Origin: Stomoxys calcitrans
Taxonomy: Eukaryota; Arthropoda; Insecta; Diptera; Muscidae
Direction: 5' to 3'
Assembly (NCBI RefSeq): GCF_963082655.1
Contig: NC_081553.1
Coordinates: forward strand, 64,294,392-64,358,391
Length of the DNA stretch: 64,000 nucleotides
Shown here: one piece after another, positions 44,625 through 55,412 of the stretch
Layout: each line of letters starts with the position of its first letter
Position numbering within the stretch: position 1 is the first letter of the stretch
The notes under the pieces: generated by a model
Told to the model about the DNA's origin: nothing
Databases searched by the model: none
Seen by the model: the letters and a program-made list of their open reading frames with translations, nothing else
Made by a program: the position numbers and the translations under genes

Positions 44625-46660
44625 AAGCTTTTTATAATTTTATGATCTCGTGGTGAAAAAAGGCTACTACATTTTTTGATATATGAAGGGGGAGCGGACC
44701 CTCCCCCTTACCCTAATTTTCACAAACGCCAGATCTCGGAGATGGGTGTTGCGATTTAAGCGAAATTTTGTGTGCTATCATATTGTACCCTATAAATAAA
44801 AATTTGGTATCCAAATTTCGGATGGGGTACCTAGGGGGGCTGCCCCATCCTAAAACCTTCCAAACATATATTTAGACCAATCACGACAATATGGGACTCA
44901 AATGAAAGGTATTTAGGATAAGAAAACGTATCTGATATCCCATTGTTGGACCAAGTGTTAGGGGGACCACCCCAACCCCCCAAACACCCCTAAATCGGAC
45001 ATATTTACCGACCATGGCAATATGGGAGTCAAATGAAAGGTATTTGTGAGTAGAATACGAATCTGATATCCAAATGTGGGACTGCGTTTCTGGGGGTCCA
45101 CCCCTTCCCCAAAACACCCGCCAAACAGGACTTATTTACTGACCATGGCAATATGGGACTTAAATAAAACGTATTTGAGTGTAGAATTCGAATCAGATAT
45201 TCAAATATGTGATCAAGTGTTTGGGGGGACGCTTCTCCCCAAAAACATCCCCTAAAGGGGACAAATTTACGACCATAGCAATATGGGACTCAAATGAAAG
45301 ATTTTTGGGAGTAAAGCACGAATCTGATATCAATATTCGGAAAAAGTGTCTATGGGGCCACCCCACCCCCATAACACCACCCAAATAGTAATTATTATCT
45401 GACTATTGCAATATGAGGCTCAAACAAGAGGGTTTTTAAAGTGGAACACGAATCCGTTATATATTTTCAAGGCCAACTCACTGAGTGGCCGCCCATCTCC
45501 CAAAACACCCCCCAAGCCGGTCATGTTTGCCGACTATGGAAATATGGGGCTCAAATTAAAGATATGTGGGAGTAGACCAAGTATCTGATATCAACATTAG
45601 GGACCGACTGTCTAAGGGACGTCCCACCACCATAACAACCCCCAAATAACCCATATTTGCTCACCAAGACAATTTGGGTCTTAAAGAGAGTGGAACTAAA
45701 TATTCATAGTCTTTAGGGCCAATACCCCAAAACGGACTTATTTGCTGACTTTTGCAATAAGGAGTTTAAATGAGATTAGAAAACGATTTGATATGCAATA
45801 TTGAGGCCAATGGCAATATGGGGTTCAAATAAATGATATATAGATATATGAGAATAGAGGACGTGATATATTTTCCGGACTTAGTGTTTGGAGGACCACC
45901 CCAATCCCCAAAACACCCTTAAATCGGGCATATTTGCCGACTATGTCAATGTGGAGCTTAAATGAAAGGCATTGGGGTAGAGCAAGAATTAATACCCACT
46001 TTTGAGACCAATTTTCCGGGGCTCTACCCCTTTCCCAAATACAACACAAACAAAAATTTTTTTCTGACCATCGCAATATAGGGCTCAAATAAAAGTATTT
46101 GGGAGTAGAATATGAATTTGATATCCAAATGTAGGACCATGTATTTAGGGCATCACCCCTTCCCCAAAACACCCCCCAAAGGCAAAAATGTTTGACCTTG
46201 CCAATATGTGTGTGTGAGATTAGAAAGCGAAATTTGATAACCTATGTTGGGGGGGGGGGACGACGACTCATCATGTAAACTCTCCTAAACCAATGGCAAT
46301 ATGGGGTTTAAATAAATGGTATTTGAGAGAAGAGCACAATGCTGATATTTTTTCAGGGCCAAGTGTCTGGGGGACCACCTCTCCCCCGAAAACACCCCTA
46401 AATCATATATCATGAGAATATCGGGCTGAAATAAAGTATTTTAAGAATGGAGTACACCTTACAACCAAACTTAAATTCATAGACCAACAAAGATCATAGG
46501 GATTCAGATGGAAACACTCATGTAAGTCAAGCGTTATACTATTTTCGTTGCATGGTACTTCACTAAAAGCTCTTTAATTGTCGAAAATAAATATTCCAAG
46601 GAATCTTTTGTTTCATGTAAAGTAAAAAAGGGGGCAGCGGAGCCGGCCCGGGTCAGCTAG
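44625..46660 (+). mobile_element. non-autonomous Helitron, 5' end altered
   Basis: Collinear with the copy at 33293 from GTGGTGAAAAAAGGCTACTA on, with the same ~131-bp units. It ends GCCGGCCCGGGTCAGCTAG followed by T. The TC/GTTTGTTTG start is missing or replaced. Confidence 0.82.
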
Positions 46661-47950
46661 TAATAAAATAAAATATAGTGTGATTGTCGAGACACTCTTG
46701 ATGCAGAAGACAGTTTACTTTAATATGAGACTCTCTTACCAAAAACAGTAAAATACCTTCTTTGAAACGTGTTTTGGCCATTTCCAATCCAAATCCTTTC
46801 CACAAGCCCTTTTATCTGTTTCAAGCACTTATATAACTCCTAATTACTCATCCCATAAGGCATGTGATGGAAAATCCCATGCTCCAAAAAAAATCTGTGT
46901 TATGTAAAAGCCCTTCTTGCTGTGACAGAGTCACTCAGTCAGGATGTTAGCTGCAGATTCTACCAAATGGCCTATGTGTGGAATTTTTTTAATAGCACGT
47001 GTGCCATAATTAAATACAGAGTTTTATGTAAGCCCTAGTATCTATGGATTACCCTGTACATAGCCATGGCGTTATGTAAAAGACCCTTTTGGGCTTTTGT
47101 AGAACATAGCCTTTATGGCCCATATGGGACGAGAATATGGAGAAGTTATAGTTCAAATTATTGACGATGCGTAACTAAAGTAAATAAAAACCTTCATAAA
47201 CATTTTTTAATTTCCCATACTCTTGAAAAGATCCAATCACACAACGACTTTGAAATGGATTTTTTCTGCGTTTTCAAAAATGGCATCATACAAATGGATG
47301 ATGAGGGTATTTTGTAGAGCAATTCAGGGGATGGCGGGGAAACGTAGTAAATAGACATTGGCAGTGGGCTAAGAGAGGGGAAATAAGAAGCTTAGATACA
47401 CAACGCAGTAACGTAATTTCGGCAAGTTCTAGTCTTCAGAGAGAGAGAGAGAGACAGAGGAGAGAGGAAACCGGGCGAGGAGGTTGCCGGGGAAAAAAGG
47501 TCTATCTATCATAAACTCACATTGCCGAATTACGGTAAAAGCAATGAATCGCTTTGGGTAAGCTCATAACAAATGGGGTCTTTTGTGGATCACGGGCGGG
47601 TGATTGGACGAGAGCGGCATCTTGTTTACTCCAGCAGCAGCTTCTGGGCAATGGATTTGACATTCTGATATACATTTTCTGTAGCAGGTTTCTATTTGGG
47701 GGAGTTTTGCCAAGTAAATAAAAATGGCCCACTTCCTTTAGAAATGAAAATGAAAGAATTCCAATGATATAGGAACATGACAGAGGCTTATTGCTGGGGG
47801 TATGAGCGATGGCGTTCCACCTTTTATGGTTTGTGAGTTTCATGCAGACGAGGAAACGCAGTTACCACTAGCATGGTAAGAAATATTTGTGAAAAGAGCC
47901 AACATTTTGTGAAAGTTTCACAATGCGCTACACAAAGAATAATTACAATT
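46661..47950. other. non-repetitive DNA, no gene seen
   Basis: Contains a GA run at 47440-47460. A minus-strand 108-codon frame (47517-47843) has ordinary composition but no recognised domain and no splice support. Confidence 0.45.
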
Positions 47951-47954
47951 AAAT

Positions 47955-48775
47955 ATGGTCTGAACTGGACTATATTCGTTCCTGACATTTCGGGGAATTA
48001 GTGCAGGTCACTGTTTCAGGGTTTTATATATAAAAATGATCTTATCTGGACCATTTTGGTTTGCACATCGGGGGGACTTGTGCAACCCACTATTCCAAAT
48101 TTCAGCAAAAACGGTTATTAAATAGGGTTTTAAATGGCTAAAGATCCTAAATCGGCAGATAGGTCTAAAGTATTGCTTACCAAATATCTTCCGACATGGT
48201 CCATATTTGTTCCAAAATTCAGCGCAATCGGGCAATAAAAGTGGTTTTTATGGACTCAAGACCCAAAATCGGCAGACAAGTACAACCCATTGTGCCGAAA
48301 TTTCACCGATATCAGGTAACAAATAGGAACGTCAAGACTGGAGATCTAAACAGATCGTTCTATATAGTCCGATACGGAACCTATTCGCTTCAGATATTGG
48401 GGGCAATAAATACTGCTTTAATAGTGGTGTGTCTCAAGGCCTCTAACCCGCAGATCGGCCTATATGGCAGCTATATGGCAATAATGATCCTTTATTGACC
48501 ATATTCGATTCGAACCATCTACAACTCACGGTTCCAAATCAGGCAATATGTGTAAGTTTTATGAGCTAAATATCTCAAATCGGCAGATCGATCTTTGTGA
48601 CAGTCATTTTAAATAATAGACCGATTTGGACCATTCAAAAACTTAACCTGCGTATGGAGAATACATGGATGTGTGTCAAATTTCAGCACAACATTTAAAT
48701 TTTGGGAATTTGCAGCGTGATTGTTACTGACGGACAGCCAGACGGACGGACATTGTAAACTCGTCCCAGAGTTGA
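47955..48775 (-). mobile_element. DINE family 2-like fragment
   Basis: CCAAATTTCAGCAAAAACGG, AATCGGCAGATAGGTC-type units and a GACGGACAGCCAGACGGACG block occur in the same order as in the 25627 copy. Both hairpin ends are missing. Confidence 0.65.
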
Positions 48776-48839
48776 CTGCAATCAGAAGTGGCGAAGTGCC
48801 ACATATAAACTCTTCCGATTTGACTTATGGAGGTCTGAC

Positions 48840-49889
48840 AGGAAAAGAGTGACGGCGATATTTATAAGAGAGAATATTATGACTGAAGGCTGCGTTGCGA
48901 ATCTAGGGGAGCTGAAGGCGACAAGTGTTAAGGCCTGGACTGATAGTGGATTCGTTTACTTCTCATCATTATACTGTACAACTGTACATATTAGCCTGAG
49001 AACTGGGGATCTTGATAAACTGCTAGACCTTATAGAATGAGGCAGTACTAGCAGGGGACCTGAACGCCAAGCACACTGATTGGGGTGGAACCAATACCAA
49101 TCGAAGCGGTATTGGTTCCAATGGAAGAGGTTAAGTCTTAAGATTAAGCTCAGGTCTACGGCGGAGCCCACAAGGCTTAGCGCGACTTGTAACTCGTATA
49201 ATGACATTTTTATGACTACGACCCTTTTGGCAACCTTAGACTACTGGACTGATAGTGGATTCGTTTACTTCTCATCATTATACTGTACAACGCATATTAG
49301 CCTGAGAACTGGGGATCTTGATAAACTGCTAGAACTTATAGAACCGAATGAGGCAGTACTAGCAGGGGACCTGAACGCCAAGCACACTGATTGGGGTGGA
49401 ACCAATACCAATCGAAGCGGAAGGACACTTAAGAAATGGATGAGGTTAAGTCTTACGATTAAGCTCAGGTCTACGGCGGAGCCCGTAAGTCGTAGCGTGA
49501 CTTGTAACTCGTATAATGACATTTTTATGACTACGACCCTTTTAGCAACCTTAGACTACTATTCGGATCATGAGGCAGTGCTCATGAACGTGGAAATGGA
49601 AAGCTTTTAGAACCTTCTTCCGATCGAGGCTTTTGATAATAGGTCTGTTAAGGCCAGCGTACTGGCCCAGTCGCTAGATAGATACAGAATGCCTGTGGAT
49701 AGGTATTGCACCATACGGGAAGTGGATGATGCCATTTTTGGAATGAATTCAGCTTTTGAAAAGGCCATGAGGCATTCGATCAAGCGTTTCAGACACTGCC
49801 GAGGAGTTATGAGAGACTTTCCAGAGAGTATACTAGCATTGATCAGACAGAAGAAGACTCTAAGAAGAAAAATATTCCGATTATTATTA
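48840..49889 (+). pseudogene. LINE endonuclease fragment with tandem duplication
   Basis: Plus-strand pieces read RVTAIFIRENIMTEGCVANL, VYFSSLYCTT-HISLRTGDL, PNEAVLAGDLNAKHTDWGG and YSDHEAVLMNVE. This is the EN domain of a Jockey/R1/LOA-group LINE; AGDLNAKH and SDHEAV are its catalytic-side motifs. A ~309-bp block is duplicated in tandem (48939-49247 and 49248-49560). The linker before RT (YRMPVDRYCTIREVDDAIFG) continues to 49889, where MITE copy 4 cuts it off. Confidence 0.72.
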
Positions 49890-50123
49890 TTGGGTTGCCC
49901 AAAAAGTAATTGCGGATTTTTCATAAAGTCGGCGTTGACAAATTTTTTCACAGCTTGTGACTCTGTAATTGCATTTTTCTGTCAGTTATCAGCTGTTACT
50001 TTTAGCTTGCTTTAGAAAAAAAGTGTAAAAAAAAGTATATTTGATTAAAGTTCATTCTAAGTTTTATTAAAAATGCATTTACTTTCTTTTAAAAAATCCG
50101 CAATTACTTTTTGGGCAACCCAA
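49890..50123 (-). mobile_element. mariner-type MITE, copy 4
   Basis: TA at 49888-49889 and 50124-50125, with 234-bp length and TTGGGTTGCCCAAAAAGTAA termini. Non-coding. Confidence 0.93.
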
Positions 50124-50129
50124 TATCAT

Positions 50130-51330
50130 GTATGGTATTGTGTCCCCACCTAAGTGTCAATGTCTGTTAACCGCTTAAGTCGGGCGGTAACATAGGCAAT
50201 GGTCCAACGCCTCATCATCATCCCCACATGCAATCACTTGTCGCACTTATTTTGCATAAGAGAGCTCGTAGTGGTATGTATTCCGTTGTGATACCGAAAG
50301 CTATACTGACCTCCTTCTTGGCTTGGTCTTCTGACTATCCCGATCTCTCTATAGGGTTTTCGTTGTCCTAGCCTTCGTTGCTCACGACGTTTACTCGGAT
50401 TGCGTCGATCCGAAAGGCTTCAGGTTTACAAAGTTTATTGACGGCATTACTCTTGCCTTCACTACCTCTTTCATTCTCCCTTACTCTGCTATGACCAAGC
50501 GCTCAAACGATGCGGATCGCGCCATACTCAGAGAGGACGTTAATCTCCTTCTTGTTATTGCCCTGATAGCCAGTTTACTGTCCGTAAAGAAGTTCACACT
50601 CGACGGTCTCGCGTTAACACCACTTCACCTCACGCATTCCGTGATCTTCCGGATATCAGGAGATGGAAAACTGATCGCAGTCCCTGGGTTCTCAATGAAC
50701 ACTCGCAGGCTCTCTGTCCTCTATTTTCGATCCATCTCTGAAGCATGAACTTCCAGATGGCAATTCCAAAGTTCTGTCAATCTAAAACTGTCCCGCTGGC
50801 AGAAGTGCCTCGCACTCGACCTCAGGTATTGTGTCAGTTATCCGACCTGAAACCTCTTTCATTCCCTCCAGGTTCCTATCGTTGCCTCTAATTTAGCGCT
50901 ATGGTATCACCTGTCCATTCTTTTATCGCCTTAAGTCTCATAACAAATTCAATACATCAGATGGTGTGATGCACAAACAAGCCATAATTGGAACCCATCT
51001 TAGTATTGAACATCAGGAGAACTTTTAAAGCACCATCGACCGGACCATAACACTATATAGCATAGTAGCTCTTACAACTGCAGTATAGTACATAGCACGC
51101 GCTATGAACCCCCAACTTTGCCCATGACCCTCTTGCAGTTGTATAGGACAACAGTAATCTTTCTTGTTCTTTCAAAAATTCTAGATTTTAAGTTAGATTT
51201 CTTTATGTTTTGTATCCTAAACTGAAGCCCTCCTCTTACCCTCCTATACCTACGCCCTTTTCGATTAGTCACAAAAATGTCTACGCATTTTTCATTTGTT
51301 GCCTTCCCTCTGAATTTTTCCACCTTGACT
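50130..51330 (-). pseudogene. decayed RNase H-bearing LINE remnants
   Basis: The minus strand near 50560 reads VNFFTDSKLAIRAI, an RNase H-like block. The 50960-51260 part aligns by eye with the LOA/I-type copy at 54580-54880 (ACAACTGCAGTATA, AACCCCCAACTTTGCC). Nothing is intact. Parts of 50700-50950 are not assigned. Confidence 0.5.
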
Positions 51331-52125
51331 ATGTATAACTTTCACTCTCGTTATATGAAGTAGGTGCGTATTTGGTGTTAGAAAGAGACAACGAATATAT
51401 ACAATGGCCTTCTCGACATTAGAGGAGCAGTAGAATGATACACAAACAGCAGCTACGAATATGGTCTTCAATTAGACTCTGAGCGACAAAGAGGTCTTTA
51501 TTCTCTTTTAGCACACAAATACCAACATAGCATTACATATCTTGGAAAGAGCTACACACACACATTGGTGTATTAGAAAAAGTTATACATATTTTGCCAT
51601 GTGTGTGTATGTTTGTTTTTCAGTATGGTTATGTATCCATGATTGCTTTTGACTGCTTTATGATTCGACAATAACATCCATTTTGGATTTTTCTTCCTTG
51701 TGACATTGTATTGAAAAATTCTCTTTGAAGGGCAGCCTTAGCGTGAGGCTGTATTGGTAAAAGGACTTTCTTTTTTTAACAGCTTTGTTTTTGCTTTTTT
51801 TTTCCTTTGTTGATAGGGGGTTTGTTTATTTTTTTTCTTTACTGGTGCACGCACTTTTCTTAGCGCAGAACATATACAGGGTGTTTCGAATGTAACAGAA
51901 ATATATGACAGAAAACTTAACCCATTAACGCCTGATCTTAGATTGTCTTGTTCGATTTTGATGAAATTCATACGCTCATAATTTAGAGCAATTATATTTA
52001 CGGATTAATTTTTGTAAATTTTTAAAAATTTTTTTTTTAATTTAATTACTCAATATATTTTTTTTTTTTAATTTTATGGATATAAAAAATTCCCGAATTT
52101 CGACTATCCAATTTTCCCTTGATTT
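51331..52125. other. non-repetitive AT-rich DNA
   Basis: Short CA and GT runs near 51552 and 51602, long T runs near 51790 and 52030-52070. No gene seen. Confidence 0.5.
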
Positions 52126-52129
52126 GGGA

Positions 52130-53085
52130 ATGTTGGAAACCAAGCAACGGCTCTGATTGGCTTATCTTGGTCTTCCTTCATCTCAACTGAGGACACGAAT
52201 CTCTCCGCGGTGTTACCTGGCTAGCTACTTTTAATATCCGTTAAAGGTAGTGAGCTAAAATGTGCCACGGGTTCACCTGTAGAACGATAAAAAGTTGGGT
52301 TGGAGCGTCGGGCTAGTAGCCCATCACCCGGAAAACTTGAAAAAATTACTATGAAAAGGTGCGCCCCGGTAGCCGAGTTGGTAGCGTGCTTGTATTACCA
52401 GTGAAGGGGTCGTGGGTTCGATTCCCGCCAGAAGCCTTGGTCTGTCGCTACTGTGGTATCATAATGGACTTAAAATTGTCTAAGTGAGTCTGTAAAGGAC
52501 TGCCACTTTCACCTAACTTACTATGAAAAGAAGAAGATTAAAAACGGATTCCCCTATGATAACAACCCCCGGAAACGTTTTAAGTACCATGATTTGCGTA
52601 TCTGCACCTGGAGTGTCGTACTCTTTGTAGAGAGGGTTCGGTCTACGCACTGGCGGATTTGGAGAAACACTGGACAGACATTTCTGCCATACAGGGAGCG
52701 CGATGATTCGGGACGTGCTCCACAACAACATCGAGAGATGATGCTCTATTATAATAGCTGACTTGAAACGAGGCATGAATTTGGCTGGGGATTTGTGGTT
52801 AGTCGGAGACTGAAAGACCATATCTTCAGGTTTAGTCCAAGACGCTAACCACAATCCGCATTGAGTTTAATTTCTTCAATCAATCAGCCTAATTTGCGCG
52901 CATGCCTCGACGAAGACAAGGACGAACAGAGACCAAGGATATTTTCTACGAGCGCCTAGAAAGAGAAAATGATCGCTGTTCCGCCCATGGCTACGACTGT
53001 TGGGCCAAATATAGCCTTCACGAATAAACTTCCGTTAATAGATTGAGGCTAATGGACTCTGCCGCGGCAAAGAACATGGTGGTTA
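52130..53085 (+). pseudogene. RTE-clade LINE, 5' part
   Basis: The 5' region (TTGGAAACCAAGCAACGGCT, GTAGCCCATCACCCGGAAAA) matches the copy at 4745. The endonuclease start (CACCTGGAGTGTCGTACTCT) and IFYERLERENDRCSAH-type blocks are present but scrambled by indels. The copy ends at the conserved AAAGNMVV-coding site GCCGCGGCAAAGAACATGG (53061), where LOA/I-type LINE ends begin. SINE-B interrupts it at 52359-52517. Confidence 0.75.
52359..52517 (+). mobile_element. SINE-B, complete
   Basis: Exact 13-bp duplication TTACTATGAAAAG at 52346-52358 and 52518-52530. Head GGTAGCCGAGTTGGTAGCG, B box GTGGGTTCGATTCCCGCC, tail TGTGGTATCATAATGGAC... to CACTTTCACCTAAC. The ~70-bp tail matches the LINE 3' end found 1 kb downstream. 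Confidence 0.95.
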
Positions 53086-53345
53086 AGTTAGGTTTAAGTG
53101 GCAGTCTGCCGTCAGACTGACGTTTTCGTCCATTGTGATACTACAGGAACAAAAGAAGGAAGATGTCTTCTAGTTCCTACCGTTGAACCATCCAGATCGC
53201 TTTAGAAGGCCCAATAACTTTCGAATTATAACATCCGCTAAATCAGACAGGTTTTCAAAGAAATGGGAACCTAAATTGGAGCTCCTTCTGGCCGCTATTG
53301 CGGGACACCCACACAGAAGGTGTTCTATAGTCTCTTCTTCTAGAC
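53086..53345 (-). pseudogene. LOA/I-type LINE 3' end, copy a
   Basis: The minus strand encodes the C-terminal zinc-binding tail EEETIEHLLCGCPAIAARRS with SNLGSHFFENLSDLADV, followed by the 3' untranslated end CTGTAGTATCACAATGGACG. It is 5'-truncated and preceded on + by GCCGCGGCAAAGAACATGG. Confidence 0.7.
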
Positions 53346-53373
53346 TTTGCCGCTGCAAAGAACATGGTGGTTA

Positions 53374-53459
53374 GGTGTGGTTTAAGTGGCAGTCTGCCAT
53401 CAGACTTATTTAGACGCTTTCGTCCATTGTGATACCACAGGTACAGAAGAAGGAAGGAT
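53374..53459 (-). pseudogene. LOA/I-type LINE 3' end, copy b (about 85 bp)
   Basis: Only the 3' terminus (inverse of GGTTTAAGTGGCAGTCTGCC ... CCATTGTGATACCACAGG). It sits between two copies of the GCCGCNGCAAAGAACATGG motif at 53349-53373 and 53460-53483. Confidence 0.65.
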
Positions 53460-53483
53460 GCCGCGGCAAAGAACATGGTGGTT

Positions 53484-55380
53484 GGGTTAGGTTTAAATGG
53501 CAGTCTGCCATCAGACTCATTTAGACGTTTTCGCCCATTGTGATACCACAGGAACAGAAGAAAGAAGATGCCTTCTAGTTCCTACCGTTGGTACCATACA
53601 GATGGCTTTAAAGGGCCCAAACATCCGCTAAACCAGACAGATTCTCAATGAAATGAGAACCTAAAGTGGAACTTCTTCTAACGTCTAGGGCCGTGTGTAT
53701 CCCCACACACAGAAGGTGTTCTATAGTCTCTTCTTCCTCGATATCTTCACCGCTTCTGCAAAAGTCGTTGCTGGCAACCTTCAGTCTGTCAGCATGTTTT
53801 CCGATTAGACAGTGGCCTGTCATGACAGACACAATGACCGAGACGTCTGTTCTAGCCAATGACAGCAAAGCGGTAGACCTCTTCAAGTCTAGATTAGGCC
53901 ACATGGTTTTGGAATGCTCACAGCCCCCTCTTTGTGACCATCTATCATGCGTTATCCTTTGGGCCTGGTCCTGAAAGCTTAGCTTACATGTCGCTAGAGG
54001 CATAACCACAGATTCCAGTATCCCAGGAATGTGTAGGGTAGTTCCTAGTCTCGCAAGCTCGTCCGCTTTACATTTCCCTGAGATATCTCTTTGGGCCGGC
54101 ATCCAGAACAGGTGAATTTTGAACTGTTCAGCCATCTCGTTGAGAGATCTGCGACAACCGAGGGAGGTTTTTGTGTTTAGAAATTCGTTCTCCAGGGATT
54201 TAATGGCCATTCCACAACTTCCTTAATTGCAAGGATCTCCGCTTGATATACACCGCAGTGGTCGGTATGACCAGTCCTGGATCTTTAGAGTACACCCCAA
54301 AGCCCACCTGGTCGTTTAGTTTGAAACCATCCGTATAGAAGTCTATGTAACATCTGTTACCAGCGATATCGTAGTTCCAATCTGTTCTATCAGGAATAGT
54401 GGTACAGTACTTTCGATCAAAAAGCGGGTCTGGTAGGGTGTAATCCACACTGGCTGAAACATCGGATATTGTATCAAAGATCACATAGTGTCCGTAGCCT
54501 CCAAATGACCAAAGAGAAAGCTCCCTTTGCTTCACGGCAGTGGTCGATGCAATTTGACTAGCCACAATGTCCAGAGGCATAGGATGTAACATTAAATTCA
54601 GTGCATCAGAAGGTGTTGTCCTCAGTGCGGCTGTGATGCACAAACAAGTCATCCTTTGGATCTGGTTTGAGCAGTAGGTAGAGTTTTGAAGCGCCGTCCA
54701 CCAAACCACAACACCATATAGCATTATAGGTCTGACAACTGCAGTATATCCCAATGCATGACACGCGGTCTAAACCCCCAACTTTGCCAATGGCTTGCAG
54801 GTTCATAGGGCAAGAGTGGCCTTTCTTGCCCTTTCCAAAATGCTGGATTTGAAGTTCAATTTCCTGTCCAGCAAAGCACCCAGGTATTTTGCGCTTTCTG
54901 TAAATGAAACATTCTCTCCTCCCAAGGAGACAGGTGCCACTGTAGGCAACTTGTATCTCCTGCTGAAAAGAACTACCACTATCTTGCACGGATTTACGCT
55001 TAGACCACTTTCGGTAGCGCACTTTGTTATTGCACGTAGAGCTTCCTGAAATATATCTTCTTAGGAACTTTTCCCCTAACCGCAATTGCCACGCCATCAG
55101 CATACGCGGCCACTTTTCGCCTTTTTCTACCAGAGTAGCTTAGGGACGGAAGAAGAAAAACATTTAGACTACTCTTTGCAAGAATACAGGCTCAGTGTCT
55201 CCTATTCCCCGTACCCTCGAGTAGTTTAAATTCCGGAATTCTAAGTCCTCGAACCATTCCTCCACACACCCATGGTTCCTGGATAAGAACCACGTCAAAT
55301 CCCCCTGCCATCAGGAGGATCTTTAGTGCCGCCGAAGCGGCCTTACAATGGTGGAGATTTATCTGTAGAAACCGGACCAT
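53484..55380 (-). pseudogene. LOA/I-type LINE ORF2 with RNase H, internally deleted
   Basis: From right to left: endonuclease start MVRFLQINLHHCKAASAALK at 55380 with DVVLIQEPWVCGG, then an abrupt change near 55190 into the late reverse transcriptase (VRPIMLYGVVVWWTALQ, LCITAALRTTPSDALNLMLH). RNase H starts FYTDGFKLNDQVGFGVYS at 54350-54290, ending HLFWMPAQRDISGKCKADEL. The C-terminal knuckle NDFCRSGEDIEEEETIEHLL and the 3' end follow. Most of the endonuclease and the RT catalytic core are missing. RNase H also seems to lack the block with the third acidic residue. RNase H and this C-terminus fit LOA/I-group LINEs; the clade is inferred. Confidence 0.7.
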
Positions 55381-55412
55381 TGTCAGGATTCAGAACTTCC
55401 ACCACTGTTGTG

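Noticed and set aside
2858..52440. tRNA gene candidates from A and B boxes (2858, 10176, 15421, 22990, 39281, 40300, 52359)
   Set aside because: They are heads of SINE-A and SINE-B. They have target duplications and long non-tRNA bodies and lack a full cloverleaf.
53608..54754. Functional stand-alone RNase H gene
   Set aside because: The domain lies between RT remnants and a LINE C-terminal knuckle, and an internal block including one catalytic acid seems missing.
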